A DNA stretch of 64,000 bases from Dryocola clanedunensis subsp. sulfonylureivorans (GTDB lineage: Bacteria; Pseudomonadota; Gammaproteobacteria; Enterobacterales; Enterobacteriaceae): assembly GCF_016756775.1 (NCBI RefSeq), contig NZ_JAERMU010000002.1, positions 248,001 to 312,000 of the forward strand. Reading direction: 5' to 3'. This document shows, piece after piece, positions 39,193 to 48,366 of the stretch (position 1 is its first letter; each line of letters starts with the position of its first letter). The notes beneath the pieces are model-generated. The model was not told where the DNA came from and searched no databases. It worked only from the letters and a program-made list of their open reading frames with translations. Both the position numbers and the translations under genes were made by a program.

Positions 39193-41967
39193 CTAAAACT
39201 CTTGATCGTACTGAAGAAATTCAGTTTCCAGATGCAGAATATCGTGGATATAAAACAGCTCGGCCTCGGGGATTTTGACACTGTAGCTGGACTCAATGAC
39301 ACTAAAGGCCTCCCGCAGCGCGGAGAGGTGATTTCTTTGACACTGAGCGCGCCGCCCGCCGTAGACCTGAATCGCCGCCTGGCGGATCAGCCGCTCAATC
39401 AGGCAGCTTACGTGAACGTAGAGCGCAACCTTGCGATCGTTGGGCACCGAGATGGCGGCCAGGTGCTGATAGCGCGTCAGAAACTGCTCCACCTGATTAA
39501 TCACCTTGCCGGTATCGAGAATGGTGACGGACTCAATCACCCGCCGCAGGGAGAAGTTTTTCACGATGCGCTCGTTAATCTGCTTCACCTCTTCCGGGCC
39601 GGTCAGCGCCCCGAACAGCCCCAGCAGCGTCTCGTTGCCCTGCCCGGAGATCAGCGTATCCAGCGGGATATAGGGCACATCGGGGATGTTGGGATCGAGC
39701 GTCCCCACCAGCGCCAGCACGTCGAAACGGGAAAAGATCGGCTCGCGGCGCTTGTTTTCCGCCAGCGTCTCGTACTCATAGGCGACCACCTCGATCCCCA
39801 GCTCCTGGGGAATGCTCGCTTTCAGCAGGCTGCAAAGATTGCTGGCGGCGCCGATACCCGTCGCGCAGGTGGTAATAATCGCCTTCGGTTTATTCCGCTC
39901 GGGCCAGATGATTTTATGCTCGACGGGCAAATCCGTAGCGATGTCGCTGGCGATATTTTCCAGATAGTCCCCCTGCAAAATCCGCTCGCCGACGTACAGC
40001 GCCATCCGCGTGGACACGTTATTAATGATGGCTACCGGCATCGTCACCCGGTGGCTGAAATACTGGTGGATATCGTTAAGCGAGCCCATATCCACCAGAA
40101 TCACCAGGCTGCTGGCCTGCGCGTTACGCTCGACATACTGCGTCACCTGCTGGGCGATGGCCTCGGGCGTCACGTCCAGCGGCATATCGAACGACTCGTA
40201 AACCGTCTGCTTCAAAAGCCGGTTCGCCACGTTGGCAATGCTGCTCGCCGTGGCGTAACCGTGCGCCAGGATCACCGCTTTGGTCACCAGCTGGCTGGTC
40301 TGCACGCCGGTTTTATTCAGCCAGAGCAGTAACAGCACGCGGTCCATCGCCTGAATGTTCAAATCCAGCCTGCGGGTCAGCGACGTCAGCACCTCGTCGC
40401 AAAACAGATAGAGCAGCGGATACTTCTGCTCTAAAAAGCGGTCGAGCTGTTTGCACACCTCGGCGTTAAGCTTCGAGGGCTCGACGTTCGAGCGATGCAC
40501 CAGGTAATGGCCGATGGCGTAAATACAGTTGCCGTTAAACTGGACGCTGTAGCTTTTTTCCAGCCGGTAAAACTCCTCCCGCACCTGGCTCGTCACCAGC
40601 AGCAGCATCTGCGAACTGGCTTTGTCCCGGCTGTCGAAAATCAGCCGGTCAAACAGCTCTTCAATTTCGTTGCCGATACGCAGTTCGATATCATCCCAGA
40701 CGTGGTGAGCGCTGCGGTATTTTTCAAACAGGGCCAGCACGCTGAGCTGGAGATCGTGGATCAGCATGCGGGCCGCATCCTGGCTTTGCAGCAGCCACGG
40801 CAGGCACGTTTTCTCATCGAGCAGGATATCGTCCTGGCGGTCGGTCACGGCTTCGCTGAGGGCGGGCAGCTGGGCCATTACCGGTTCCGGAAGATCGTGG
40901 ATCGTCACGCTCAGCGTCGGCCCCGCCCCCTGTTTGGCAAACGCAGAGGCCACCACGTATTTGATGACGTTTTTCAGCTCCCCCACGTTGCCGCGAAAAA
41001 CGTAATGCGACAGCACGGAGAGCAGCCGCGGGCTGAGGCTCAGCCCACTCCCCACCTTCTTTGCCTCCAGCCAGAAGAACTGTAGGATCAGCGCCTCTTT
41101 CTCTTTGCGGCTGCGGCTTTCAAGCTCCGGCAGCACAACCTGAATGGGTATGCGGCGGATAAACGTGGTCAGGAAGGTGCTGTGGATGTCCTCGGTGGTG
41201 GCGAAAATCAGCCGAACCGAAACGGCGTGGCCGCAGGCGGTCTCGCCCAGCCGGTAAATCTCCCCCCGGTCGAGCCAGGTGAAGAGCTTTTCCTGCCCTT
41301 CGGCATGCAGCCGGTGAACCTCGTCCAGAAATAAAATCCCGCCGTCCGCCGCTTCGAACGCCCCGGCTTTATCAGTTGTAGCCCCCGTGAATGCCCCTTT
41401 GACGTAGCCGAACAGGTTTGCCGCCAGCAGCTCCGGGTTGCTGGCGTACTGGGCGCAGTTGAGCGTGACAAAAGGAGCATCTGCCCCAATCAGCCCCTGC
41501 GCGATGGCGTATTCATGCATCAGCTGCGCGAGGTAGCTTTTGCCGGTGCCGCTGTCGCCGGTGATCAGCAGCGGCAGGCCGCCGTCGGGATAAAACAGCG
41601 CGGTTTTCAGCTGCTCAATCGGCTTCCTGAGCGAGCCTTCATGGCCGATCAGCAGGGAAAAGTGGTCATGCTGCTGTTTCCCGCCGTCGCTTTCTGCCAG
41701 CAGCTCGTCGACGCTGGCAAACTCGGTGCGCGACAGGCGGTAAAACTGCTGCTCGAAGCTCGCTTTATGCAGGAAGTAAACGGGGCGGGTGTTGATTTTT
41801 ATCAGCACGCCCTGCGCCACCAGCTGGTTGAGATAGTGGCTGGCGGTATTGCGCCGTAGCGCAAAACGCCCGGCAAGGTGGCCGGCAGTGAAGATGTCAC
41901 TGACGTCATGGGGATCGAAAAAGTCGGTCTGGTTTTTCAGGAAGGTGAGCAAATCATCTTTACGCAT
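39193..41967 (-). CDS. gfrR: LevR-like sigma-54 activator GfrR
   Basis: A 924-residue PTS-controlled activator. Order: N-terminal HTH (about 1-60); AAA+ domain with Walker A GDSGTGKS (137-144), the sigma-54 contact loop GAFTGA (191-196) and Walker B ILFLDEVHRL (211-220); a PRD; a IIA-man-like domain (ILAHGYATASSIANVANRLL); a IIB-like domain; and a C-terminal PRD. PTS phosphorylation of the histidines would tie activity to substrate flux. The ATG at 41967 follows AAGGAA. It directly precedes the operon it controls. Confidence 0.92.
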   Translation of the reverse strand: MRKDDLLTFLKNQTDFFDPHDVSDIFTAGHLAGRFALRRNTASHYLNQLVAQGVLIKINTRPVYFLHKASFEQQFYRLSRTEFASVDELLAESDGGKQQHDHFSLLIGHEGSLRKPIEQLKTALFYPDGGLPLLITGDSGTGKSYLAQLMHEYAIAQGLIGADAPFVTLNCAQYASNPELLAANLFGYVKGAFTGATTDKAGAFEAADGGILFLDEVHRLHAEGQEKLFTWLDRGEIYRLGETACGHAVSVRLIFATTEDIHSTFLTTFIRRIPIQVVLPELESRSRKEKEALILQFFWLEAKKVGSGLSLSPRLLSVLSHYVFRGNVGELKNVIKYVVASAFAKQGAGPTLSVTIHDLPEPVMAQLPALSEAVTDRQDDILLDEKTCLPWLLQSQDAARMLIHDLQLSVLALFEKYRSAHHVWDDIELRIGNEIEELFDRLIFDSRDKASSQMLLLVTSQVREEFYRLEKSYSVQFNGNCIYAIGHYLVHRSNVEPSKLNAEVCKQLDRFLEQKYPLLYLFCDEVLTSLTRRLDLNIQAMDRVLLLLWLNKTGVQTSQLVTKAVILAHGYATASSIANVANRLLKQTVYESFDMPLDVTPEAIAQQVTQYVERNAQASSLVILVDMGSLNDIHQYFSHRVTMPVAIINNVSTRMALYVGERILQGDYLENIASDIATDLPVEHKIIWPERNKPKAIITTCATGIGAASNLCSLLKASIPQELGIEVVAYEYETLAENKRREPIFSRFDVLALVGTLDPNIPDVPYIPLDTLISGQGNETLLGLFGALTGPEEVKQINERIVKNFSLRRVIESVTILDTGKVINQVEQFLTRYQHLAAISVPNDRKVALYVHVSCLIERLIRQAAIQVYGGRRAQCQRNHLSALREAFSVIESSYSVKIPEAELFYIHDILHLETEFLQYDQEF

Positions 41968-42098
41968 GGGGCGTTCCTTACGCTGCGGTATACGCTTGCC
42001 CCAATGATGCAGTGAAAGATCGCGCCGTGACCAAAAGCCAGCCGGGGATTTTCGATTTTGTGGACGGCAGCACAAAAGCCGCCGCCCCATAGTTCACG

Positions 42099-42851
42099 CT
42101 AGTTTTGCAGCGCGCAGCCGTAGTCGAGAAGCTCTCCCGCCGTGCCCAGGTTCAAATCCGTCACCTTCAGCCGATTTGCCAGCAGCACAAACTCGCCCCG
42201 CTCGTTGACGGTTACCGCCAGGCCATATTTCGCGATGTCGTCGCCGTGCGCCTGAACGTAGCGGTTCAGCAGCGCAAAGGGGCTTTGCTGCGCAAACGTG
42301 TCGGCCGGGATTTTCATCGCCAGATAATCATGGCCCTTCAGCCCGATCCCCAGCGGCTGCCAGCTGGTGCTGATAAACCCTTCCTGCTGGCTAAGCTGCC
42401 GATAAACCTCCGGGCGCAGGCAGGCAAGATGGATATGCAGCTGGTTCTGGGAGCGGCCGTACCAGGAGTTGATCGCCAGCGCCAGATAACGGTCGTCGAC
42501 GGGCTTATCCGTCATCTGCTTTAAGCGACTGCGCTCCTGCCAGGCGTAATAGAAGTAATTGGGCGCATCCGCCTTCTGAAGCGCCGGGCTTTCAATGCCG
42601 GTAATTTCTTCGGTCGGCATCACCAGCGTGTGCAGCGGCCCCTTCGCGTCTTTAAAGACCACGAAACGTTTATCGAGATCGACATCCAGGCAAGGCGTCG
42701 GATCGTGCCGCTGCTGCTGGCCGGGCACGCACTGCTGGCTGACAATCTTCCACAGCGCGTCGCTGTTGGCGTGGATATGCAGCAGCCATCCGGCAGCGGC
42801 CAGCAGCACGAAAAGCATCAGGATTAAAACGGCGCGGAGGGTCTTCTTCAT
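42099..42851 (-). CDS. cdh: CDP-diacylglycerol pyrophosphatase
   Basis: A 250-residue enzyme hydrolysing CDP-diacylglycerol to CMP and phosphatidate at the inner membrane. An N-terminal membrane anchor (residues 5-25) is followed by a HIT-like domain with the HxH catalytic segment QLHIHLACLRPEV (about 135-147), SNxxGRxQN-like INSWYGRSQN, and GHDYLA. Length and motif order match E. coli Cdh (251). It lies alone between gfrR and the LysR gene. Confidence 0.9.
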   Translation of the reverse strand: MKKTLRAVLILMLFVLLAAAGWLLHIHANSDALWKIVSQQCVPGQQQRHDPTPCLDVDLDKRFVVFKDAKGPLHTLVMPTEEITGIESPALQKADAPNYFYYAWQERSRLKQMTDKPVDDRYLALAINSWYGRSQNQLHIHLACLRPEVYRQLSQQEGFISTSWQPLGIGLKGHDYLAMKIPADTFAQQSPFALLNRYVQAHGDDIAKYGLAVTVNERGEFVLLANRLKVTDLNLGTAGELLDYGCALQN

Positions 42852-42886
42852 GAAAAGCGATCGTCCTTGTGTTTGAAATTATGCGG

Positions 42887-43816
42887 TCAGTTTAGCTTCC
42901 TTTGCTGAAATGCTTTAGCAATCAGCTGGAAACAGTCGTCGATGACGGGTGGGAACGCCTGCTGCGTGCTGCGCATCAGCGCCACCGTCCGGCTTAGAGA
43001 GGGCTGCTGAAGATGCACAACCACCAGCTCTTTGTCCTGTAAATGCGTGGTGTAAAGCTCCGGCAGGATCGCGATAGCCAGGCGGGAGCGCACCAGCCCG
43101 TACAGGGTTTCGATAAAATCCACCTGATAGCGAGCGGTGAGATTAAGCCGCTGGCTTTCTGCCATAGCGGCCACCAGGCGGCTGATATTCCCTTTTGAAA
43201 ATACGCCGATATCGCGGCGGGAGAGGTGCCGCCACGGGATTTGGCTGGAGGCAGCCAGCGGATCGTCCCGGTGCATCACGGCGACAAACGGATCGTCCTG
43301 CAGCGGGTGGATCTCCAGCGTCTCGGGCACCGAGCTGTCCAGCGCGCCGATGCCAAAGTCCAGCTGGCCGTTTTCCAGCTGGCTAATCAGGGAATCATTG
43401 GTTTGATCGTGAAACTCAACGCGCAGACGAGGGTAATGCTCCGCCAGCAGCTGCGGAATATCCGGGAATAAAAGGCTGCTGACCGAAGGCACCAGCCCGA
43501 TGCACAATGTCCCCGCCCCGCCGTTTTCCACAATGCGCTGCATATCATCGAACGAGCGCTGCGCCACGTACAGCACGCGTTCGGCATGGGGCAGGATCGC
43601 CATGCCCAGCTCCGTGAGCGTCACCGCCGACGCCGTGCGGTTCACCAGCTTGCCGCCCAGCACCAGCTCAATCTGCCGCAGCGCGCTGCTCAGCGCCGGC
43701 TGGCTGATAGCAAGACGGTTTGCGGTATCGGTGAAATGCCTTAACCGGGCCAGCGTCACAAAATACTGGATCTGTTTTAAAGAGAGGGCGGGCAGGCGGC
43801 GCCAGGGTTCAGCCAT
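42887..43816 (-). CDS. LysR-family regulator divergent from ade
   Basis: A 309-residue LysR-type protein: HTH at about 15-75 (FTDTANRLAISQPALSSALR) and a substrate-binding domain from about 100 on. GGACA precedes the ATG. It is divergent from adenine deaminase with a TTATC-ggct-GATAA palindrome in the gap, so purine-linked control of ade-adeQ is the simplest guess. The effector is unknown. Confidence 0.88.
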   Translation of the reverse strand: MAEPWRRLPALSLKQIQYFVTLARLRHFTDTANRLAISQPALSSALRQIELVLGGKLVNRTASAVTLTELGMAILPHAERVLYVAQRSFDDMQRIVENGGAGTLCIGLVPSVSSLLFPDIPQLLAEHYPRLRVEFHDQTNDSLISQLENGQLDFGIGALDSSVPETLEIHPLQDDPFVAVMHRDDPLAASSQIPWRHLSRRDIGVFSKGNISRLVAAMAESQRLNLTARYQVDFIETLYGLVRSRLAIAILPELYTTHLQDKELVVVHLQQPSLSRTVALMRSTQQAFPPVIDDCFQLIAKAFQQRKLN

Positions 43817-43866
43817 TATCGTGTCCGGGTTCCGGAGGTAATCGTTTGCGACAGGATAAACGTTTC

Positions 43867-43880
43867 TTATCGGCTGATAA
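43867..43880. promoter_or_regulatory. LysR-type operator candidate between lysR and ade
   Basis: TTATCGGCTGATAA, a 14-bp interrupted palindrome (5-bp arms) in the 132-bp divergent gap. An AAACGTTT core resembling the centre of a PurR box is immediately to the left but lacks the flanks. Confidence 0.4.
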
Positions 43881-43948
43881 ATTAAATCATCTGGGCAAAT
43901 CTCCGCCCGCTGCCTAGAGTAGCGCTATCTTGCGATTTGCGGACGGAA

Positions 43949-45733
43949 ATGATGACTTCATATGTGCACGCGGACCTGCGCCGCCGGGCGGTAAAAGCCG
44001 CGCTGGGCGAACAGCCTTTTGACCTGCTGCTGAGCAACGCCAACCTGATAGATATGGCAACCGGCGAGGTTCGCCTGGTGGACGTGGGGCTGGTCGGCTC
44101 GCTTATCGCCAGCGTTCACCCCTGTGGAACCTGGGCCGACGCCGCGCAAACCCACGACCTGGCAGGAGCGTATCTCAGCCCGGGGCTGATGGACACCCAC
44201 GTACACGTTGAAAGCTCGCATTTACCTCCGGCCCGCTACGCTGAAATCGTTGTGGCGCAGGGCACCACCACCATCTTCTGGGACCCGCACGAGCTGGCTA
44301 ACGTGCTGGGTGTGGAAGGCGTGCGTTATGCTGTCGAAGCCAGCCGCGACCTGCCGCTACGGGTGATCTGCGCCGCGCCGTCCAGCGTCCCTTCAACGCC
44401 TGGACTGGAAATGTCCGGCGCTGATTTTGCAGGCAAAGAGATGGAAACCATGCTCGCCTGGCCGGAAGTGGCGGGCGTGGCGGAAGTGATGGACATGCAC
44501 GGCGTGCTGAACGGCAGCGAGCGCATGCTGGAAATCCTCAACGCCGGGCTGAACAGCGGCAAGCTCATTGAGGGCCACGCCCGTGGCCTTAGCGGCGCGC
44601 AGCTACAGGCCTATCTTGCCGCTGGCGTTACTTCGGATCACGAACTGACCTCGGCTGCTGACGCGCTGGAAAAGCTCCGCGCCGGGCTGACCATCGAAAT
44701 TCGCGGCTCGCACCCTTACCTGCTGCCGGAAATTGTCGAAGCGCTGAACGCCCTTCCGCACCTCTCTTCCCAGGTCACGGTCTGCACCGATGACGTGCCG
44801 CCGGATATCCTGCTGGAAAAAGGCGGGATCGTCGCCCTGCTCAACCTGCTGATCGAACACGGCATGAAGGCGACAGACGCGCTTCGTCTGGCAACCCTCA
44901 ACGCCGCGATCCGCCTGCAGCGTAACGATCTGGGGCTGATTGCTGCCGGACGCACGGCGGATCTTGTGGTCTTCGATTCGCTGGAGAAGCTCCAGGCGAA
45001 AGCGGTGTATGTCGCAGGACAGCGCCTGGCGCAAAACGGCAAACTGACTGAACCGGTGAAAGCGCCGGAAGTTCTGCCGCCGCGCGATACCGTCCGCCTT
45101 CAGCCGCTAACTGCGGAAGCTTTCAATCTTACCGTCCCGATGACGCACGGCACCGCCACGCTGCGCCATATCAAAGGCGCACGCTTTACCCAGTGGAACG
45201 AAACGACGGTGGAAGTGCGCGATGGAAAAGTGCAAATCCCTGAAGGATTCAGCCTGATCTGGGTGCAGCACCGTCACGGCCGCCACGAAGCGAAGCCGCA
45301 GCTGGCGCTGCTGGAAGGCTGGGGAGAACTGCGCGGCGCGATTGCCACGACCTACTCCCACGACTCCCACAACCTGGTGGTTCTGGGGCGGGATCCGCAG
45401 GATATGATGCTGGCGGCCAACACGCTGATTGCCAGCGGCGGCGGCATGGCGCTGAGCCAGAACGGAGATATTCTCGCGCATGTGGCGATGCCCATTGCCG
45501 GTATGCTTTCCGACCTGCCCGCGGACGAGCTGGCGCGGCAGTTCCACCAGCTGCGCGAGCTGAGCAACAAAGTCGCCGACTGGGAGCCGCCTTACCGGGT
45601 CTTTAAAGCCATTGAAGGCACCTGCCTTGCCTGTAACGCCGGGCCGCACCTGACCGATCTCGGCTTAACGGACGGCAGCACGCGCCAGATTGTCGACCCG
45701 CTTATTGCCCGTCACGAAACGGCAGCGAAATAA
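43949..45733 (+). CDS. ade: adenine deaminase
   Basis: A 594-residue amidohydrolase-superfamily enzyme converting adenine to hypoxanthine and ammonia. Metal-binding motifs: LMDTHVHVESS (about 89-99), EGHARGL, SDHEL and TDDVPPD. Length agrees with E. coli Ade (588). The frame begins at a TTG four codons earlier; tandem ATG codons at 43949 and 43952 are both possible starts. It is followed after 35 bp by the purine permease, making a salvage operon. Confidence 0.95.
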   Translation: MMTSYVHADLRRRAVKAALGEQPFDLLLSNANLIDMATGEVRLVDVGLVGSLIASVHPCGTWADAAQTHDLAGAYLSPGLMDTHVHVESSHLPPARYAEIVVAQGTTTIFWDPHELANVLGVEGVRYAVEASRDLPLRVICAAPSSVPSTPGLEMSGADFAGKEMETMLAWPEVAGVAEVMDMHGVLNGSERMLEILNAGLNSGKLIEGHARGLSGAQLQAYLAAGVTSDHELTSAADALEKLRAGLTIEIRGSHPYLLPEIVEALNALPHLSSQVTVCTDDVPPDILLEKGGIVALLNLLIEHGMKATDALRLATLNAAIRLQRNDLGLIAAGRTADLVVFDSLEKLQAKAVYVAGQRLAQNGKLTEPVKAPEVLPPRDTVRLQPLTAEAFNLTVPMTHGTATLRHIKGARFTQWNETTVEVRDGKVQIPEGFSLIWVQHRHGRHEAKPQLALLEGWGELRGAIATTYSHDSHNLVVLGRDPQDMMLAANTLIASGGGMALSQNGDILAHVAMPIAGMLSDLPADELARQFHQLRELSNKVADWEPPYRVFKAIEGTCLACNAGPHLTDLGLTDGSTRQIVDPLIARHETAAK

Positions 45734-45768
45734 CACACAACAATCAGATAGCAACGGAGAGCCGCATA

Positions 45769-47112
45769 ATGGCCGAAAACACAGTTACCCCCGCCGCGTC
45801 CGGCAGCTGGCTGGAAAGGCGTTTCCAGCTGCAGGCCCGGCAAAGCAAAGTCAAAACCGAATGTCTCGCGGGCGTCACGGGCTTCCTGGCCGCTGCCTAT
45901 CTGCTGGTGGTGATCCCCGGCCTGCTGGCCGTCGGCGGCATGGACAAAGGCGCGGTGACCACGGGCACCATTCTGGTGTTTGTGGCGGGCACCCTGCTGA
46001 TGGCGTTTTACGGCAACCTGCCGTTTATCGTCGGGCCGGGCATTGGGGGTTCCGTGCTGGTGGGCGTAACGCTTGCCGGGAGCGAGGGGATTAGCTGGCA
46101 GATTGGCCTGGGCATTGCCTGCTGGTCGGGCATTCTCTTCTTCGCCCTGACCCGTCTCGGCCTGCGGGAGATCGTCACCCGCTCCGTGCCGCAGTCCATC
46201 AAGCTAGGGCTGACGGCATCGATCGGGCTGTTCGTCGCCGTGCTCGGCTTCCGTAACGCGGGGCTGGTGCTGGCGAACGTAAAAAGCAACGCGCTGATGC
46301 TGGGGGATTTCACCTCGCCGGGCGCTGTTGTTGCGCTGTGCGGGCTGTTCCTTGCCATAGCATTGCAGGCCCGCCGCATTCCCGGTGCCATTCTCTGGGC
46401 GATTCTGTTTGCGACCCTCGTCGGCATTCCCTTTGGCGTCACCCATCTGCCGCAAAGCTTTATCGCCCTGCCGCACTCCATCGCGCCCGTGCTGGGCCAT
46501 GTGGATATGCTGGGCGCGCTGAATATCGCCTTCCTGCCCTATCTGTTCGTCTTTTTTGCCTCGGAGTTCTTCTCCACCATGGGCACCACGCTTGCCGTCG
46601 GCGGCGAAGCGGGCCTGCTGGATGAGAAAGGCAATATGCCGCACATCAACCGTCCGTTTATGGTCGATTCCATTGCCGCCGCGCTTGGTCCGTGGGTCGG
46701 TATCCCTGCGGCAACGGCATTAATTGAATCTTCCGCAGCGGCGGAGGCCGGTGGCAAAACGGGCCTGACCGCGCTGACGGCAGCCGTGATGTTCCTGCTG
46801 ATGCTGCTGTTCACGCCGGTGGCGCTGATGATCCCGAAAGAGGCGACGGCACCGGCGCTGATCCTCATCGGGCTGAATATGTTCAGCGGCCTGCGCAAGG
46901 TGGATTTAGCGAACTTCACCGACGGGCTGCCGGTGCTGATGATGGTGATGATCACGCTGATCGCCAACAGCTTCGGCACCGGCATCGCGGGCGGCCTGCT
47001 GTTTTATGTGATCATCAAAGTGATTGCCGGGAAGTGGCGTGAGATCCCCGTGGGGCTGTATCTGCTGGCGATCCCGCTGATCTATTACTTCGCCACGCTG
47101 GTCCATCACTGA
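45769..47112 (+). CDS. adeQ: adenine permease, NCS2/AzgA family
   Basis: A 447-residue purine:H+ symporter with about 12-14 helices. FVAGTLLMAFYGNLPFIVGPGIG and the ASEFFSTMGTTLAVGGEAGLLDEKGN stretch mark the AzgA-like group that includes AdeP, AdeQ and GhxP/GhxQ. Adjacency to ade, as in the E. coli yicP-yicO locus, favours AdeQ with adenine as substrate. The GGAG upstream is well placed. Confidence 0.85.
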   Translation: MAENTVTPAASGSWLERRFQLQARQSKVKTECLAGVTGFLAAAYLLVVIPGLLAVGGMDKGAVTTGTILVFVAGTLLMAFYGNLPFIVGPGIGGSVLVGVTLAGSEGISWQIGLGIACWSGILFFALTRLGLREIVTRSVPQSIKLGLTASIGLFVAVLGFRNAGLVLANVKSNALMLGDFTSPGAVVALCGLFLAIALQARRIPGAILWAILFATLVGIPFGVTHLPQSFIALPHSIAPVLGHVDMLGALNIAFLPYLFVFFASEFFSTMGTTLAVGGEAGLLDEKGNMPHINRPFMVDSIAAALGPWVGIPAATALIESSAAAEAGGKTGLTALTAAVMFLLMLLFTPVALMIPKEATAPALILIGLNMFSGLRKVDLANFTDGLPVLMMVMITLIANSFGTGIAGGLLFYVIIKVIAGKWREIPVGLYLLAIPLIYYFATLVHH

Positions 47113-47117
47113 TCCGC

Positions 47118-47145
47118 TTCGCGCCTTCGGTTTCGGAGGCGCGAA
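47118..47145 (+). terminator. hairpin after the purine permease
   Basis: TTCGCGCC ... GGCGCGAA, 8-bp perfect arms, 5 bp past the adeQ stop codon and followed by TCTTACC. There is no strong T run, so termination may be partial. Confidence 0.55.
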
Positions 47146-47165
47146 TCTTACCAAAGCACGCGCAG

Positions 47166-47191
47166 GGCGGATAAGCGCAGCGTCATCCGCC
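47166..47191. repeat. REP-like element between adeQ and the amidohydrolase
   Basis: GGCGGATAAGCGCAGCGTCATCCGCC, a single REP palindrome between two convergent genes. Confidence 0.75.
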
Positions 47192-47199
47192 GTTAAAAG

Positions 47200-48366
47200 T
47201 TAGCGTAAATAAGCCTCGGTGAGCTTCACCCAGTATGTCGCGCCAACGGAGATGCACTCGTCGTTAAACTGATAGAGCGGGTGATGCACGGAATAGTCAT
47301 CTTTGCCTTTCCCGGTTCCCAGCCAGACATAGCAGCCCGGCACCTCTTCGAGCATAAAGGCGAAATCTTCGCTGCCCATGGCGGTTTTAACTTCTTGCGG
47401 ATCGGCAACCCACTCGGCCCCAAAGGCGTCGCGAGCCACCTGTAGTGCAAACTCGGTTTGCGCCGGATCGTTCATCGTCACCGGATACCCAAAGTCCGGT
47501 TCGATAACCGCTTTAACACCAAAACTTTCCGCCTGCCCCTGCACAATGGCGTTGATACGCTCTTTCACCGCATCCCGCACCTCAGCTTTTAAGGTACGCA
47601 TATTCAGCTTGAGCACCGCATTGTGCGGGATAATGTTATGGGTCGTGCCGCTTTGCAGGCTGCCCACGGTGACCACCGCCGCGTCCTGAGGATCGACATT
47701 GCGTGAAACAATGGTCTGCAATGCCATGACGATTGCAGCACCGGCCACGGTAGGATCGATACTGTTTTCCGGCATCGATCCGTGCCCCCCTTTGCCTTCC
47801 AGTTTGACGGTCATGCTGTCAGACGAGGCCATCAGCGCCCCCGGCTTAGTCATGATCTGTCCGGCAGGGATCAGCGGGAAGTTGTGCAAACCAAAGATCG
47901 CATCGCAGGGGAAAAGCTTAAACAGGCCATCGTCGATCATGCGTTTTGCGCCGCCGACGGACTCTTCCGACGGCTGGAAAATGAGATGCAGCGTACCGTT
48001 AAACGGGCGATGTTCGGCCAGATAACGCGCCGCAGACAGCAGAATGGCACAGTGTCCATCGTGACCGCAGGCGTGCATCTTGCCTTCCACCGCGCTTGCC
48101 CACGGCAGCCCGGTTTGTTCCTGCATCGGCAGCGCGTCCATATCGGCGCGGATGCCGAGGCGCCTGCCGCCGTTGCCCACTTTCAGCGTGCCGACCACTC
48201 CAGTTCCGCCCAACCCTCGATGCACCTCATAGCCCCAGGTGTTCAGCAGTTCCGCAATACGATCGCTGGTGCGAAACTCTTCAAATCCCAGCTCCGGGTG
48301 CTGGTGGAAATCACGGCGAATGGCGATCATCTCTGCTTCATGTTCGAGAATTTCTTTGATTAGCAT
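47200..48366 (-). CDS. M20-family amidohydrolase
   Basis: A 388-residue metallohydrolase of the hippurate hydrolase/N-acyl-amino-acid amidohydrolase group. Metal ligands: MHACGHDGHCAIL (about 99-111), FQPSEESVGGAKRMI with the catalytic glutamates, GLHN, and the C-terminal MGSEDFAFMLE. Lid domain about 185-300. It overlaps the MFS gene by 7 bp and is second in that operon. The likely substrate is an N-acylated amino acid or aromatic conjugate imported by the MFS protein. Confidence 0.9.
   Translation of the reverse strand: MLIKEILEHEAEMIAIRRDFHQHPELGFEEFRTSDRIAELLNTWGYEVHRGLGGTGVVGTLKVGNGGRRLGIRADMDALPMQEQTGLPWASAVEGKMHACGHDGHCAILLSAARYLAEHRPFNGTLHLIFQPSEESVGGAKRMIDDGLFKLFPCDAIFGLHNFPLIPAGQIMTKPGALMASSDSMTVKLEGKGGHGSMPENSIDPTVAGAAIVMALQTIVSRNVDPQDAAVVTVGSLQSGTTHNIIPHNAVLKLNMRTLKAEVRDAVKERINAIVQGQAESFGVKAVIEPDFGYPVTMNDPAQTEFALQVARDAFGAEWVADPQEVKTAMGSEDFAFMLEEVPGCYVWLGTGKGKDDYSVHHPLYQFNDECISVGATYWVKLTEAYLR

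Noticed and set aside
43855-43880. PurR box in front of ade
   Set aside because: Only the AAACGTTT core is present; the flanking bases needed for a PurR site are missing, so it was not called.
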